A stretch of 64,000 bases of DNA from Rhodococcus_G sp042879035 (GTDB lineage Bacteria; Actinomycetota; Actinomycetes; Mycobacteriales; Mycobacteriaceae): positions 310,001 to 374,000 of the forward strand of contig NZ_JBIAOU010000003.1 of assembly GCF_042879035.1 (NCBI RefSeq). The letters run 5' to 3'. Position 1 is the stretch's first letter. Every line of letters begins with the position of its first letter. The position numbers and the translations under genes are program-made. The notes beneath the pieces are model-generated. The model was not told the DNA's origin. It did not search any database and was given only the letters and a program-made list of their open reading frames with translations. Below are positions 16,468-24,875 of the stretch, in pieces.

Positions 16468-16772
16468 CCGTGGCTCCCCCGATGGCTGACGAGACTGACA
16501 GTATTGGTTGGAGAACAGCGGTTTGACGACGCCCTCCTCGAACAGACGATGCCCTCCTCGAACAACAACAGCACACGCTGATCGACGGGGCGGCGTGTTG
16601 TCCGGATTGTCGACAACGTCCTCGCCGCCCGCAAGGACCCCGTAAACCGACACCGGCAATTGCCACGTTCGACTGCGCCGCCCTCGCCGGTGCGCGGATA
16701 CTGGAGGACGAGCTCGTCTTCCCACGGACCGGGCGTCAGGCCCGGGACGGCGAATCTCCGGAGGGTCGGACG
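16468..16772. other. Intergenic region between divergent genes, no gene seen
   Basis: 305 bases separating the broken MFS gene and the serine protease gene. MFS pumps of this type are often divergent from a TetR repressor, but no helix-turn-helix coding sequence is left here. It contains a 20-bp tandem duplication and, just before 16773, GGAGGGTCGG as the protease ribosome binding site. Confidence 0.6.
16525..16564. repeat. 20-bp tandem duplication
   Basis: GACGACGCCCTCCTCGAACA is followed directly by the same 20 bases with one C-to-T change. It lies about 60-100 bases before the MFS start codon and could alter promoter spacing or reflect slippage in a decayed gene. Confidence 0.85.
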
Positions 16773-17426
16773 ATGGCCAAGAAGAGCGCAGTCGTGGTCG
16801 CGATGGTGATCGCGATGTTCGTCTATCTGGGGGTGGGTGCGTCCACCGCGGCGTCGCCGGCGCCGATCGGCGGCGGATCCGGAATCCTCGTCGGCGGCGA
16901 AGCCCTGTGCACGTTGACCGCGATCGGACACGACAACGCAGGACGCCTCGTCGGACTGACCGCCGGGCACTGCGGGGAGCCCGGCTATTCCATCGTCGCG
17001 GAACGGCACATGGACGCCGGTGCCGTCGGCCACATCCGGGCCAAGAGTCGCGAGTTCGACTACGCCGTCATCGAGTTCGACCCCGCGAAGGTGGTCCCGC
17101 TCAACAATGTCGGCGGTGTCACGATCCACTCGGTGGGTGCGCCCGCCGCGTTCCCGGATGTGGTGTGCAAGCAGGGGCTGCGGACCGGCAACACCTGCGG
17201 CATCGTGTGGGGCGATCTTCTGCAGACGAACGAGACGTGGACCCAGATGTGCGTGATCGAGGGTGACTCGGGAAGCCCGGTCGTGCGCGGTACTACATTG
17301 GTCGGCATGGTGAATGCCTACGTGGGGGTCGCATGTCTCGGCCCCGAGCTCGGAACCGACATCGACATCATCATGGCCGACCTGAACGCCCACGGCGGCG
17401 TGGGTGCGGGCTTCCGTCCCGTCTGA
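16773..17426 (+). CDS. Secreted S1-family (chymotrypsin-like) serine protease
   Basis: A 217-residue exported protease. Residues 1-28 form a signal peptide (KK, hydrophobic core, GASTAASPA cleavage region). The catalytic triad is visible: His in LTAGHC, Asp in EFDYAVIEFD and Ser in IEGDSGSPVV. Four Cys in pairs (LCTL/AGHCGE and VVCK/NTCG) fit the disulphides of actinobacterial alpha-lytic-type proteases, although no long pro-domain is present. It would act outside the cell. The downstream gene starts six bases after its stop. Confidence 0.88.
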   Translation: MAKKSAVVVAMVIAMFVYLGVGASTAASPAPIGGGSGILVGGEALCTLTAIGHDNAGRLVGLTAGHCGEPGYSIVAERHMDAGAVGHIRAKSREFDYAVIEFDPAKVVPLNNVGGVTIHSVGAPAAFPDVVCKQGLRTGNTCGIVWGDLLQTNETWTQMCVIEGDSGSPVVRGTTLVGMVNAYVGVACLGPELGTDIDIIMADLNAHGGVGAGFRPV

Positions 17427-17432
17427 CCGCGG

Positions 17433-18212
17433 ATGCCACCTCGCACACGTGCCGGTGACCACCTCACCGAACAGGACCTGACCGATCTGGCCGCTGCGGT
17501 GTCCGCGGGCAAACGAGCCACCGTCTACCTCGTCGACGCCACACCGAGCCTCGGGCTGCCCTCGGGCTGCTCGGCGAAGGTGGTGTCGGTCGACGGCAGT
17601 ACCGTGCTGATCCGGCCGAAGGGAGTCAACGACGAACTTCCCTTCGAGGCCGACGAACTGAGGCGCACGCGCAACCCCGCGCCGACCGCGACGAAGGCCG
17701 CTCCTGCCGCGAAGAAGGTGGCCCCCGCGGCCCCTCGAACCCGGTCCGCGTCGGCGCGCGCCGCGCTCGAGCGGTCGGCTGCGGCCACCAGGTCACCCGG
17801 AACCGACGTACCGCAGACGAAATCGTCCCTCAGCCCATCCATCGCCGCAGCCCCGACGAGCACACCGAAGGTACCCGTGACCGCACCCACGCCCGCCGCC
17901 TCCGAGACCACTCCGGCGGCCCGCCGCCCGCGTCGCACCAAGGAGCCGACCGGAGTCAGCGTCACGCTGCACGCCGAAGCCGGCGGGGAGTGGACGGTGA
18001 CCGTCACGCACGGGGCGAAGCGTCCCGGCAAGGCGGCGCCCGTCTCGCCGGACGCCGTCGAGCGCGCCGTCCGTGAACTCGGCGACCCGGCCGCGGAGGA
18101 CGCCGTGACGGCGGTGCTGTCCCAGGCCAGGGAGGCCGCGGCCAAACGGGTCGAGGAGCTCAGCAAGCAGTTGGAGGAGGCGCGCAGCGCGCTGGAGTCG
18201 CTCGGCACCTGA
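17433..18212 (+). CDS. DUF6319-like protein with Pro/Ala-rich linker
   Basis: A 259-residue protein. The N-terminal 75 residues form a small globular region (EQDLTDLAAAVSAGKRATVY, then GCSAKVVSVDGSTVLIRPK), next comes a low-complexity Ala/Pro/Thr/Lys linker of about 100 residues, then a second folded part with VSVTLHAEAGGEWTVTVTHG and a C-terminal coiled coil (AAAKRVEELSKQLEEARSAL). I recall this pattern as DUF6319 in Rhodococcus-type genomes, function unknown. The basic linker resembles those of nucleoid-associated proteins. It follows the protease by six bases and may be cotranscribed. Confidence 0.75.
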   Translation: MPPRTRAGDHLTEQDLTDLAAAVSAGKRATVYLVDATPSLGLPSGCSAKVVSVDGSTVLIRPKGVNDELPFEADELRRTRNPAPTATKAAPAAKKVAPAAPRTRSASARAALERSAAATRSPGTDVPQTKSSLSPSIAAAPTSTPKVPVTAPTPAASETTPAARRPRRTKEPTGVSVTLHAEAGGEWTVTVTHGAKRPGKAAPVSPDAVERAVRELGDPAAEDAVTAVLSQAREAAAKRVEELSKQLEEARSALESLGT

Positions 18213-18223
18213 CGGCAGACGGG

Positions 18224-19243
18224 TCAGCGTCGCAGGGCGTACGCCTCGAGGTGGCTGTAGCCGCGCACGCGCAGCGCGCGCAGTGAGCGCAGGTGGAATT
18301 CCCCGACGGTCTGCAGCGCCCCGGCCAGGTTCGCGTCCACCAGAACCGTGCCGGGACGCGCCGAACCGGTCAGGCGCGCAGCGATGTTCACCACCGATCC
18401 GTAGACGTCGCCGAACCGGACCAGCACCTCGCCGCGGGCCAACCCGACCCGCAGGTTCGGCAGTTCCTCGGTGCTCTGCGCCGCGTCCTGCAGTGCCAGT
18501 GCGATGCGGGCGGCGTCGAGGGGGTCCTCGACGGCGAAGAGGACCTCGTCGCCGACGTTCTTGATCACCCACCCGTGGTTCTGGCTGATCACGTTGGTGA
18601 CGGTGGATTCGAAGAACTCGAGCAGTTCGGTCAGCTCGGCGATGTCGAGCCGGCGGGTGAGGCTGGTGTAGCCGACCATGTCGGCGAAGCCGATCACCAG
18701 GATGCGGCGGTCGACGTTCTCGCTTCGGCTGTCGAGGAATCGGGCCGCGTTCGACGCCAGGTGCCTGCGCCACACGTAGGACTGCAGCTTCTCGAGCGCG
18801 GGCAGCATCTGTTCGGCGACCAGCGCCGCCTCCGCGGCCACGGCGGTCGGATCGACCGGGTGGTCCTGGGCGTGGACCCGGTCCACGATGTGGCTGTTGA
18901 GCAGACCCAACTGCCACTCGGCGAGCCGCGAGAACGACTGTCCCAGTGCACGGGTCACCGACACCTCGAGTTGCGGGTCGATGATGCCGCGGTCCACCAG
19001 GGACGTGATCGTCTGCAGCGCGGCGACGTCGGCGTCGGTGAACATCGGCTCGTCCGGGTTGGTGTCCCTCGCGAAGCCCATCGCCACCCACAGTCGTTGC
19101 GCCCGGTCCAGGGGGACGCCGGAGACCTCCGCCACCTGTTCGCGGGTGTACTTGATCTCGCCGCCGAGCAGGTTCCGCTCGACCTCGGACTGGATCATCC
19201 GGAACTCGCGGGCCTGCCGCCGCTCGTTCGCCCGGTCAGCCAC
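18224..19243 (-). CDS. Class III adenylate/guanylate cyclase with N-terminal regulatory region
   Basis: A 339-residue cytosolic cyclase. The C-terminal catalytic domain (about residues 165-335) starts LVIGFADMVGYTSLTRRL, giving the first metal Asp, and continues with KNVGDEVLFAVEDP (second Asp) and YGSVVNIAARLT (transition-state Asn and Arg). The N-terminal part is a helical domain of the type seen in mycobacterial cyclases (TREQVAEVSGVPLDRAQRL resembles a MerR-like helix-turn-helix). The GTG start overlaps the ilvD stop by eight bases, so the two are coupled; the link between amino-acid synthesis and cyclic nucleotide signalling is unexplained. Confidence 0.87.
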   Translation of the reverse strand: MADRANERRQAREFRMIQSEVERNLLGGEIKYTREQVAEVSGVPLDRAQRLWVAMGFARDTNPDEPMFTDADVAALQTITSLVDRGIIDPQLEVSVTRALGQSFSRLAEWQLGLLNSHIVDRVHAQDHPVDPTAVAAEAALVAEQMLPALEKLQSYVWRRHLASNAARFLDSRSENVDRRILVIGFADMVGYTSLTRRLDIAELTELLEFFESTVTNVISQNHGWVIKNVGDEVLFAVEDPLDAARIALALQDAAQSTEELPNLRVGLARGEVLVRFGDVYGSVVNIAARLTGSARPGTVLVDANLAGALQTVGEFHLRSLRALRVRGYSHLEAYALRR

Positions 19244-20948
19244 ACACGGCCCCGTTCGACGCGGACCCCACGAGTTTCGCGTACTTCGCCAGCACCCCCC
19301 GGGTGTAGCGGGGCGGCAACGGTTTCCAGCCCTGTGCACGCCTGGTCAACTCGCCCTCGTCGAGGAGCACGTCGAGGGTGCCGGTGCCGACGTCGAGGCG
19401 GATCGGGTCGCCGTCGCGGATGAAGGCGATGGGCCCACCGTCCACGGCTTCCGGCGCGACGTGCCCGACGCACAACCCCGTCGTACCACCGGAGAACCGG
19501 CCGTCGGTCAGCAGCAGTACGTCCTTGCCCAGCCCGGCGCCCTTGATCGCGGCGGTGATCGCGAGCATCTCGCGCATCCCGGGCCCGCCCTTCGGCCCCT
19601 CGTAGCGGATCACCACGGCGTCCCCGGCGGTGATGGTGCCGTCCTCGAGCGCGTCGAGCGCCGCCCGCTCACGGTCGAAAACCCGTGCGGTGCCGGTGAA
19701 CACGTCCGATTCGAAGCCTGCCGACTTGACCACCGCGCCGCCGGGGGCCAACGACCCGGCGAGGATGGTGATGCCGCCGGTCGGGTGGATCGGGGCGTTC
19801 ATCGCGCGCAGCACCTTGCCGTCGGGGTCGGGCGGGGCGATGTCGGCGAGGTTCTCGGCGACGGTGCGGCCGGTGACGGTGAGGCAGTCGCCGTGCAGCA
19901 GGCCCGCGTCGAGCAGCGCCTTCATCACGACGGGAACGCCGCCGATGTGGTCGACGTCCTTCATCACGTAGGCACCGAACGGTTTGACGTCGGCGAGGTG
20001 CGGCACCTTGGCCCCGACCCGCCGGAAGTCGTCGAGGGTCAGCGACACCCCGGCTTCGTTGGCGATGGCGAGCAGGTGCAGCACGGCGTTGGTGGACCCG
20101 CCGAATGCCATCACCACCGCGATCGCGTTCTCGAAGGCCTCCGCGGTGAGGATGTCCGACGCGGTGATGCCCCGACGCAGCAACTCGACCACGGCCTGCC
20201 CGCTGCGGCGGGCGTATCCGTCACGTCGCCGGTCGGTGGCCGGTGGGGCGGCCGAGCCGGGCAGGGACATGCCGAGTGCCTCCGCGGCGCTGGCCATCGT
20301 GTTCGCCGTGTACATGCCGCCGCACGCGCCCTCGCCGGGGCAGATGGCGCGCTCGATGGCGTCGACGTCCTCGCGGCTCATCAGTCCGCGGGCGCACGCC
20401 CCGACCGCCTCGAACGCGTCGATGATGGTGACGTCCTTCTCGGTGCCGTCGGAGAGCTTCGCGGTTCCGGGCAGGATCGAGCCCGCGTACAGGAACACCG
20501 ACGCCAGGTCCAGCCGCGCCGCGGCCATCAGCATGCCCGGCAGCGACTTGTCGCAGCCGGCGAGCAGGACCGAGCCGTCGAGCCGCTCGGCCTGCATGAC
20601 GGTCTCCACGCTGTCGGCGATCACCTCCCGCGACACCAGCGAGAAGTGCATGCCCTCGTGACCCATCGAGATGCCGTCGGAGACGGAGATGGTGCCGAAC
20701 TCGAGCGGATACCCACCGGCGGCGTGCACGCCGTCCTTCACGGCCTGCGCCAGGCGGTCCAGGGACAGGTTGCACGGGGTGATCTCGTTCCACGACGACG
20801 CGACCCCGATCTGCGACTTGCCCCAGTCCTCGTCGCCCATCCCGACGGCACGGAGCATCCCGCGGGCGGCGGTCTTCTCGAGGCCGTCGGTGACGTCGCG
20901 GCTGCGGGGCTTGATGTCGGGGCTGGTCGAGTCCGGTCCGGCATTCAT
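19236..20948 (-). CDS. ilvD: Dihydroxy-acid dehydratase
   Basis: A 570-residue Fe-S dehydratase that converts 2,3-dihydroxy-isovalerate and -methylvalerate to the 2-oxo acids of valine and isoleucine synthesis. Cluster ligands are visible in LLAGCDKSLPGM and GACGGMYTANTMAS, with the third Cys of the family earlier (NEITPCNLSLDRLAQ), and the C-terminal TDGRFSGGTTGLCVGHVAPEA active-site stretch is intact. ATG 20948 overlaps the preceding gene's stop. It sits in a four-gene minus-strand operon rather than with ilvBN/ilvC, as in mycobacteria. Confidence 0.95.
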   Translation of the reverse strand: MNAGPDSTSPDIKPRSRDVTDGLEKTAARGMLRAVGMGDEDWGKSQIGVASSWNEITPCNLSLDRLAQAVKDGVHAAGGYPLEFGTISVSDGISMGHEGMHFSLVSREVIADSVETVMQAERLDGSVLLAGCDKSLPGMLMAAARLDLASVFLYAGSILPGTAKLSDGTEKDVTIIDAFEAVGACARGLMSREDVDAIERAICPGEGACGGMYTANTMASAAEALGMSLPGSAAPPATDRRRDGYARRSGQAVVELLRRGITASDILTAEAFENAIAVVMAFGGSTNAVLHLLAIANEAGVSLTLDDFRRVGAKVPHLADVKPFGAYVMKDVDHIGGVPVVMKALLDAGLLHGDCLTVTGRTVAENLADIAPPDPDGKVLRAMNAPIHPTGGITILAGSLAPGGAVVKSAGFESDVFTGTARVFDRERAALDALEDGTITAGDAVVIRYEGPKGGPGMREMLAITAAIKGAGLGKDVLLLTDGRFSGGTTGLCVGHVAPEAVDGGPIAFIRDGDPIRLDVGTGTLDVLLDEGELTRRAQGWKPLPPRYTRGVLAKYAKLVGSASNGAVCG

Positions 20949-21541
20949 GATCCACCTCCGGTCGGCGGGGTCGGTTCGGTTTCGGGACGGGGGTCGCGGC
21001 CGGTCAGGGCGATCAGCCGGTCCTGCAGGGGCGCATCGTCGTCGACCTCGACGGGACGGCCGAACAGTCCGCTGGCGGCGAGCATCTCGCGCTGCGAGTC
21101 GAACACCTCCCAGACACCGGAGACCAGGGCGGGGTTCAGGGTCGCGTCCACACCCGTTGCCCGCGCGAGGTCCCAGGAGTGGACGGTGACATCGGAAACC
21201 TGTTCGCGCAGATAGTGGTCCACGGTGACGACGGCGTACGACAGGTGCACCGGCGCGGCCGGTGGGGCGGTGTCCCAGGCCGCGATCGCCAGCCCGGACC
21301 ACCGGTGCCACTCGGCGACCAGGTCGTCGCCGAGCGGGCGGATCCGGCTCTCGGCGTCGGCGACGGTGAGACCGCCGAGCAGTGGTGGCACCCACTGCTG
21401 CTCGACGATCACGTGCCGGACCAGCGCGGCCGTGTCCCAGTCGGTGTCGGGTGTGGGGGCGGACCAGTCGGTGACCGCCTCGACGCGGGTGGAGAATTCG
21501 TGATGGGCCCGGCGCAGCAGCGCGAGCCATTCGAGGGCCAC
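20945..21541 (-). CDS. TIGR03086-like DinB/mycothiol-type metal-binding protein
   Basis: A 198-residue four-helix protein of the mycothiol maleylpyruvate isomerase/DinB superfamily. The sequence shows TDWDTAALVRHVIVEQQWVP (first metal His on the bundle) and LREQVSDVTVHSWDLARATG, where HSWDLARA is the hallmark of the TIGR03086 subgroup. Such proteins are thought to be thiol-dependent metalloenzymes, but the substrate is unknown. It overlaps ilvD by four bases and begins nine bases after the VOC gene, so the three genes share an mRNA. Confidence 0.82.
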   Translation of the reverse strand: MALEWLALLRRAHHEFSTRVEAVTDWSAPTPDTDWDTAALVRHVIVEQQWVPPLLGGLTVADAESRIRPLGDDLVAEWHRWSGLAIAAWDTAPPAAPVHLSYAVVTVDHYLREQVSDVTVHSWDLARATGVDATLNPALVSGVWEVFDSQREMLAASGLFGRPVEVDDDAPLQDRLIALTGRDPRPETEPTPPTGGGS

Positions 21542-21550
21542 GGCCGCCGC

Positions 21551-22336
21551 CTACCGCTGGCCGGGGTCGGGGCGGATGACGCTGAACACGCCACCGCTCG
21601 GGTCCGCCAGTACCGCGATCCGGCCGGCGCCGGGCACGTCGAACGGGTCCATCTTCACCGAACCGCCTGCTGCGGTGGAGGTTTCCGCGGACGTGTCGGG
21701 GTCGTCCGCGGCGAAGTAGACGTGCCAGTGGGGCGGGATCTGCGGCATCCGCGGAGTCGTGCAGCCGCCGATGTCCTCGCCGCCGGCGTGCATCAGGGTG
21801 TAGGCGGTTCCGTCCGGCATGTCCGTGCTCGTCGACGTCAGCCCGACCAGCGTGCCGTAGAACTCGAGTGCGGCGGGCGGATCAGGGGTGATCAGCTCCG
21901 ACCAGACGAGGGTGCCGGTCTCCTTGTCGAGGGTGGCGCCGACGTGCTGCCCCGCCTCCCACAGTCCGACGACCGCACCCGTCGGATCGGCCACGAACGC
22001 CATCCGCCCGGCGTCTCCGACGTCGTCGGGACCCATCACCACGTGTCCGCCCGCCCCGGCGACCTTCGCCGTCACCGCAGCGACGTCGTCCGCGGCGAGG
22101 TAGGTGTTCCAGTGCGACGGCGTCCCCTCCGGGGTTCCCGGCGGTTGCCCTCCGACCGCGCCCACGCTGTGACCGCGCAGTCGGGCCATCGAGTACACCC
22201 CGCCGCCCGGGTTGGGCATGTCCTCGAACTCCCAGCCGAGGAGCCGGGAGTAGTAGTCCTTCGCGGAGGTGGGATCGCCGGCCGACAGGTCGACCCAGCA
22301 GGGGACGCCCTCCGGGTAGCTCGAGCGGGTGGGCAT
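21551..22336 (-). CDS. VOC-family (glyoxalase-like) protein, two domains
   Basis: A 261-residue tandem vicinal-oxygen-chelate protein. Each half shows the fold's strand-helix-strand pattern: GVPCWVDLSAGDPTSAKDYY with GWEF in the first and LVWSELITPDPPAALEFY in the second. The layout and PEGVPCWVDLS start match the mycobacterial Cfp30B/Rv0577 group, reported to help detoxify methylglyoxal-type compounds. It is the first gene of the minus-strand operon leading to ilvD. ATG 22336 is preceded by AAAGGACGTCGCC. Confidence 0.85.
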   Translation of the reverse strand: MPTRSSYPEGVPCWVDLSAGDPTSAKDYYSRLLGWEFEDMPNPGGGVYSMARLRGHSVGAVGGQPPGTPEGTPSHWNTYLAADDVAAVTAKVAGAGGHVVMGPDDVGDAGRMAFVADPTGAVVGLWEAGQHVGATLDKETGTLVWSELITPDPPAALEFYGTLVGLTSTSTDMPDGTAYTLMHAGGEDIGGCTTPRMPQIPPHWHVYFAADDPDTSAETSTAAGGSVKMDPFDVPGAGRIAVLADPSGGVFSVIRPDPGQR

Positions 22337-22371
22337 GGCGACGTCCTTTCACGTGGAAATTCGGTCCTGCT

Positions 22372-22404
22372 GGTCCTCGCCCGGCGCAGCGCCGAACGAG
22401 GACC
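22372..22404 (-). terminator. Hairpin downstream of the sulfurtransferase gene
   Basis: GGTCCTCG pairs with CGAGGACC, with a GC-rich inner part (CCGGCGC/GCCG) and a short loop. It lies about 70 bases past the sulfurtransferase stop and before the VOC gene, so it probably ends that transcript. Confidence 0.6.
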
Positions 22405-22473
22405 ACCGCTCACGTTTCCAGTCCGCGGCCCGTTTGGAAAGAGTGGCCGCGTGGCCGTGTCGCGCCCGGAGGG

Positions 22474-23352
22474 CTACCTGGGGTCCGGGCCCACCGTCAG
22501 CGGCAGCGAATCGTCGGCGGTCCACGCGGTCAGCGACCCGTCGTACACGGCGACGTCGTCGCGCCCGACCAGGGCGAGAGCGTGCGCCACCCCGGTCGCG
22601 GCGATGCCGCCACCGCAGTACGTCACCAGGGTGATCCCGGGGTCGAGCAGTCCGGCGTCCTCGAACAGCGCCCGCAACTCCGCGGTCGGGCGCAGCGTGC
22701 CCTCCTGCGGATCCCGGATCTGCGCGACCGGCAGGTTGATGCTGCCGGGAATGTGGCCGGGGCGGGCGTAGGCGCTGGCGTCCCCGCGGTAGGTTGCGGG
22801 GTCGAGGACGTTGACGATCACGGTCTTCTCGTCGTCGATCGCGTCGAGGATCTGCTGCGTGGAGCGGATCAGGTCGTCGCGGCGTCGGGCGGCGAAGGTC
22901 GCCGGGGTGGGGGAGGTGGGGGCATCCGTGACCGGCGCGCCCGACGCCTGCCAGGCGGGCAGTCCGCCGTCGAGGACCGCGACGTCGTCGAATCCCTCGA
23001 GCCGCAGGTGCCACCAGAAGCGGGTCGCCCAGTATCCGTCGTGCTGGTCGTACACGACGACATGGACACCGTCGCCGATGCCGAGGGCGCCCGCGGCCGC
23101 GGCGAATCGCTCCGATTCGGGTGCCGTCCAGGCCTCGGCGGAATCCGGGTCGGCGAAGTCGGTGAGCAGGTCCGCGAACACGGCGCCGGGAATGTGCGCG
23201 GCTTCGTAGGTGGCCCGGCCCGGTTCGACCGTGTACGGCCCGTCCTTCGGCAGGGTCAGGTGGGTGCTCGAGTCCACCACGACGAGCGCGGGATCGTCGA
23301 GGTGTTCACGAAGCCAGGCGACGGAGACGGTGTCGGGGAACTGCTGACCCAT
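22474..23352 (-). CDS. sseA: Thiosulfate/3-mercaptopyruvate sulfurtransferase (two rhodanese domains)
   Basis: A 292-residue protein with two rhodanese domains. The first (HIPGAVFADL, VVYDQHDGYWATR) lacks the catalytic Cys, and the second carries the active loop as TYCGGGIAATG, the usual split in this family. It moves sulfane sulfur from thiosulfate or mercaptopyruvate to a thiol acceptor or cyanide. The GHIPGSINLP linker is typical. It starts at ATG 23352 and stands alone. Whether it prefers thiosulfate (SseA/CysA-like) or mercaptopyruvate is not decidable from the loop. Confidence 0.88.
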   Translation of the reverse strand: MGQQFPDTVSVAWLREHLDDPALVVVDSSTHLTLPKDGPYTVEPGRATYEAAHIPGAVFADLLTDFADPDSAEAWTAPESERFAAAAGALGIGDGVHVVVYDQHDGYWATRFWWHLRLEGFDDVAVLDGGLPAWQASGAPVTDAPTSPTPATFAARRRDDLIRSTQQILDAIDDEKTVIVNVLDPATYRGDASAYARPGHIPGSINLPVAQIRDPQEGTLRPTAELRALFEDAGLLDPGITLVTYCGGGIAATGVAHALALVGRDDVAVYDGSLTAWTADDSLPLTVGPDPR

Positions 23353-23754
23353 GGATGACCTCCAGGTGCGGGAAGAGTGGCCTCTGTGACCCTAGCGACC
23401 GACTCGCGTCCGCGGCGACGTTATCGCGCACGGTGAGCGGTACCGTGCCGGCCGCGCTCGGTATCTGCGGTTCGAGGCGGTGGCGCTCGCGCAGTCACCG
23501 TGCCCGGTTGTGAAATATGCTGTGCTGCAATCGAATACGGCTCGGTGACCGGCCGTGCGCGGGAGGTCGGCGGCCGAGGAGTGGTGATCGCCGCCGATGC
23601 GGGGGCAGCGCGGCGGTGAATGTTAAGCCCGTCCGGATTTAAACCCGCTGCCTGCATGTTCGGGAGCGCGAGCGTCTCGTGGCGCCGAATCGGCCGCACC
23701 CGTGCGGTTACATACTCCTCGCTCACCCACTCAACACATTCGAGGAGAAGTTCA
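23353..23754. other. Long intergenic region upstream of a small-peptide gene
   Basis: 402 bases with no gene I can support. AT-rich islands stand out against the GC background: GTGAAATATGCTGTG near 23520 and GTCCGGATTTAAACC near 23635. TTACATACT near 23708 is a plausible -10 region for the following small gene, giving a leader of roughly 40 bases that ends in a strong GAGGAGAAG ribosome binding site. The region may hold several regulatory sites. Confidence 0.45.
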
Positions 23755-23907
23755 ATGGCAGTCGTACGTGCAACCCGCGCTGGTTCCGCCGAGGATCCCA
23801 TCGCCCTGATCAAGCAGGTTCAGCCGGTCGTCTCCGGTCTCGGCACGATCGTCGTCGGTGCGGGCGCGATCCTCGGCCTCGTCGGTGCACTCTCGACCTT
23901 CAGCTGA
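23755..23907 (+). CDS. Small hydrophobic protein, 50 residues, unknown function
   Basis: The ATG is preceded by an almost ideal ribosome binding site (GAGGAGAAG, five bases away). Residues 1-27 are polar and amphipathic (MAVVRATRAGSAEDPIALIK); residues 28-50 are a Gly-rich hydrophobic helix (VSGLGTIVVGAGAILGLVGA) ending STFS. There is no signal cleavage site. Size and layout recall the short cell-wall channel peptides of corynebacteria and relatives, but I see no sequence match to them. A long leader region upstream and a strong hairpin 16 bases downstream suggest a stand-alone, well expressed unit. Confidence 0.72.
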   Translation: MAVVRATRAGSAEDPIALIKQVQPVVSGLGTIVVGAGAILGLVGALSTFS

Positions 23908-23923
23908 GGCGGCGTCGCCGCCC

Positions 23924-23963
23924 GTGCGCGAGTTCGGTAGCTCCAGCGACCGAACTCGCGCAC
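23924..23963. terminator. Bidirectional hairpin, GTGCGCGAGTTCGGT family
   Basis: Perfect 15-bp stem, GTGCGCGAGTTCGGT with its complement, around a 10-base loop. It lies between the convergent small-peptide and FadB2-type genes and would end both transcripts. The same stem recurs at 41491..41526 and 54874..54904. Confidence 0.85.
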
Positions 23964-23976
23964 AGGCGCGTAGCGC

Positions 23977-24831
23977 CTACGTGTAGTTGTAGAAGCCGCG
24001 GCCCGACTTGCGGCCCAGGCTGCCCGCGTCGACCATACGGCGCAGCAGCGCCGGCGGGGCGTAGTGCGGCTCGGCGAACTCGGCGTACAGCGACTCCGCC
24101 GCGGCGAGCGCGATGTCGAGGCCGACGGTGTCGAGCACGGTCAGCGGGCCCATCGGGTGGCCGCAGCCGCCCTTCATTGCGGCGTCGATGTCCTCGGCCG
24201 AGGCGTAGCCCGACTCGAGCATCCGCACCGCCTGGCACAGGTACGGGATCAGCAGCGCGTTGACGATGAATCCGGAGCGGTCACCGGCCTGCACCGTGGT
24301 CTTGCGCAGGGTGTCCCTGGCGTAGTCGGTGACCGCGGCGGCGGTCTCCGGGGACGTGACCAGGGTGGAGATGATCTCCACCAGCGGCATGACCGGCACC
24401 GGGTTGAAGAAGTGCACACCGACGACCTGCTCGGGACGCTGCGTGGCGCCGGCGACCTTGATCACCGGGATCGAGGACGTGTTGGTCGCCAGGATGCCGG
24501 ACGGCTTGACGATCTTGTCCAGCTTGCCGAAGATCTCGTACTTCAGCGACTCGATCTCCGAGGCGGCCTCGATGACCAGGTCCCGGTCCGCGAACTCCTC
24601 GATGTCGAGGGTGACCCGGACCCGGGCGATGGCGGCGTCCGCCTCTTCCTGGCTGATCCTGCCCCTGGCGACACCGCGGGAGAGCGAGGACGCGATGCGC
24701 TGCTGCGCTGCGTCGGCGAATTCCTGCTTGGTCTCGAGCACCAGGACATCGCTCCCGGCCTTGGCGCACACCTCCGCGATGCCGGCACCCATGGTGCCGC
24801 CACCGATCACTCCGATCAGTTCCACGGTCAT
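23977..24831 (-). CDS. fadB2: 3-hydroxybutyryl-CoA dehydrogenase (FadB2-type)
   Basis: A 284-residue NAD-dependent L-3-hydroxyacyl-CoA dehydrogenase. The N-terminal Rossmann motif GVIGGGTMGAGIAEV, the substrate strand GVHFFNPVPVMPLVEII (catalytic His and Asn nearby) and the C-terminal dimerisation region with GGCGHPMGPLTVLDTVGLD and GRKSGRGFYNY are intact. It oxidises 3-hydroxybutyryl-CoA or a related short acyl-CoA. It is separated from surrounding genes; no operon partners. Confidence 0.93.
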   Translation of the reverse strand: MTVELIGVIGGGTMGAGIAEVCAKAGSDVLVLETKQEFADAAQQRIASSLSRGVARGRISQEEADAAIARVRVTLDIEEFADRDLVIEAASEIESLKYEIFGKLDKIVKPSGILATNTSSIPVIKVAGATQRPEQVVGVHFFNPVPVMPLVEIISTLVTSPETAAAVTDYARDTLRKTTVQAGDRSGFIVNALLIPYLCQAVRMLESGYASAEDIDAAMKGGCGHPMGPLTVLDTVGLDIALAAAESLYAEFAEPHYAPPALLRRMVDAGSLGRKSGRGFYNYT

Positions 24832-24875
24832 TCTCCAAATCTGCGAAAACTCGTCTTGTTGTCGGCTACATTGTG

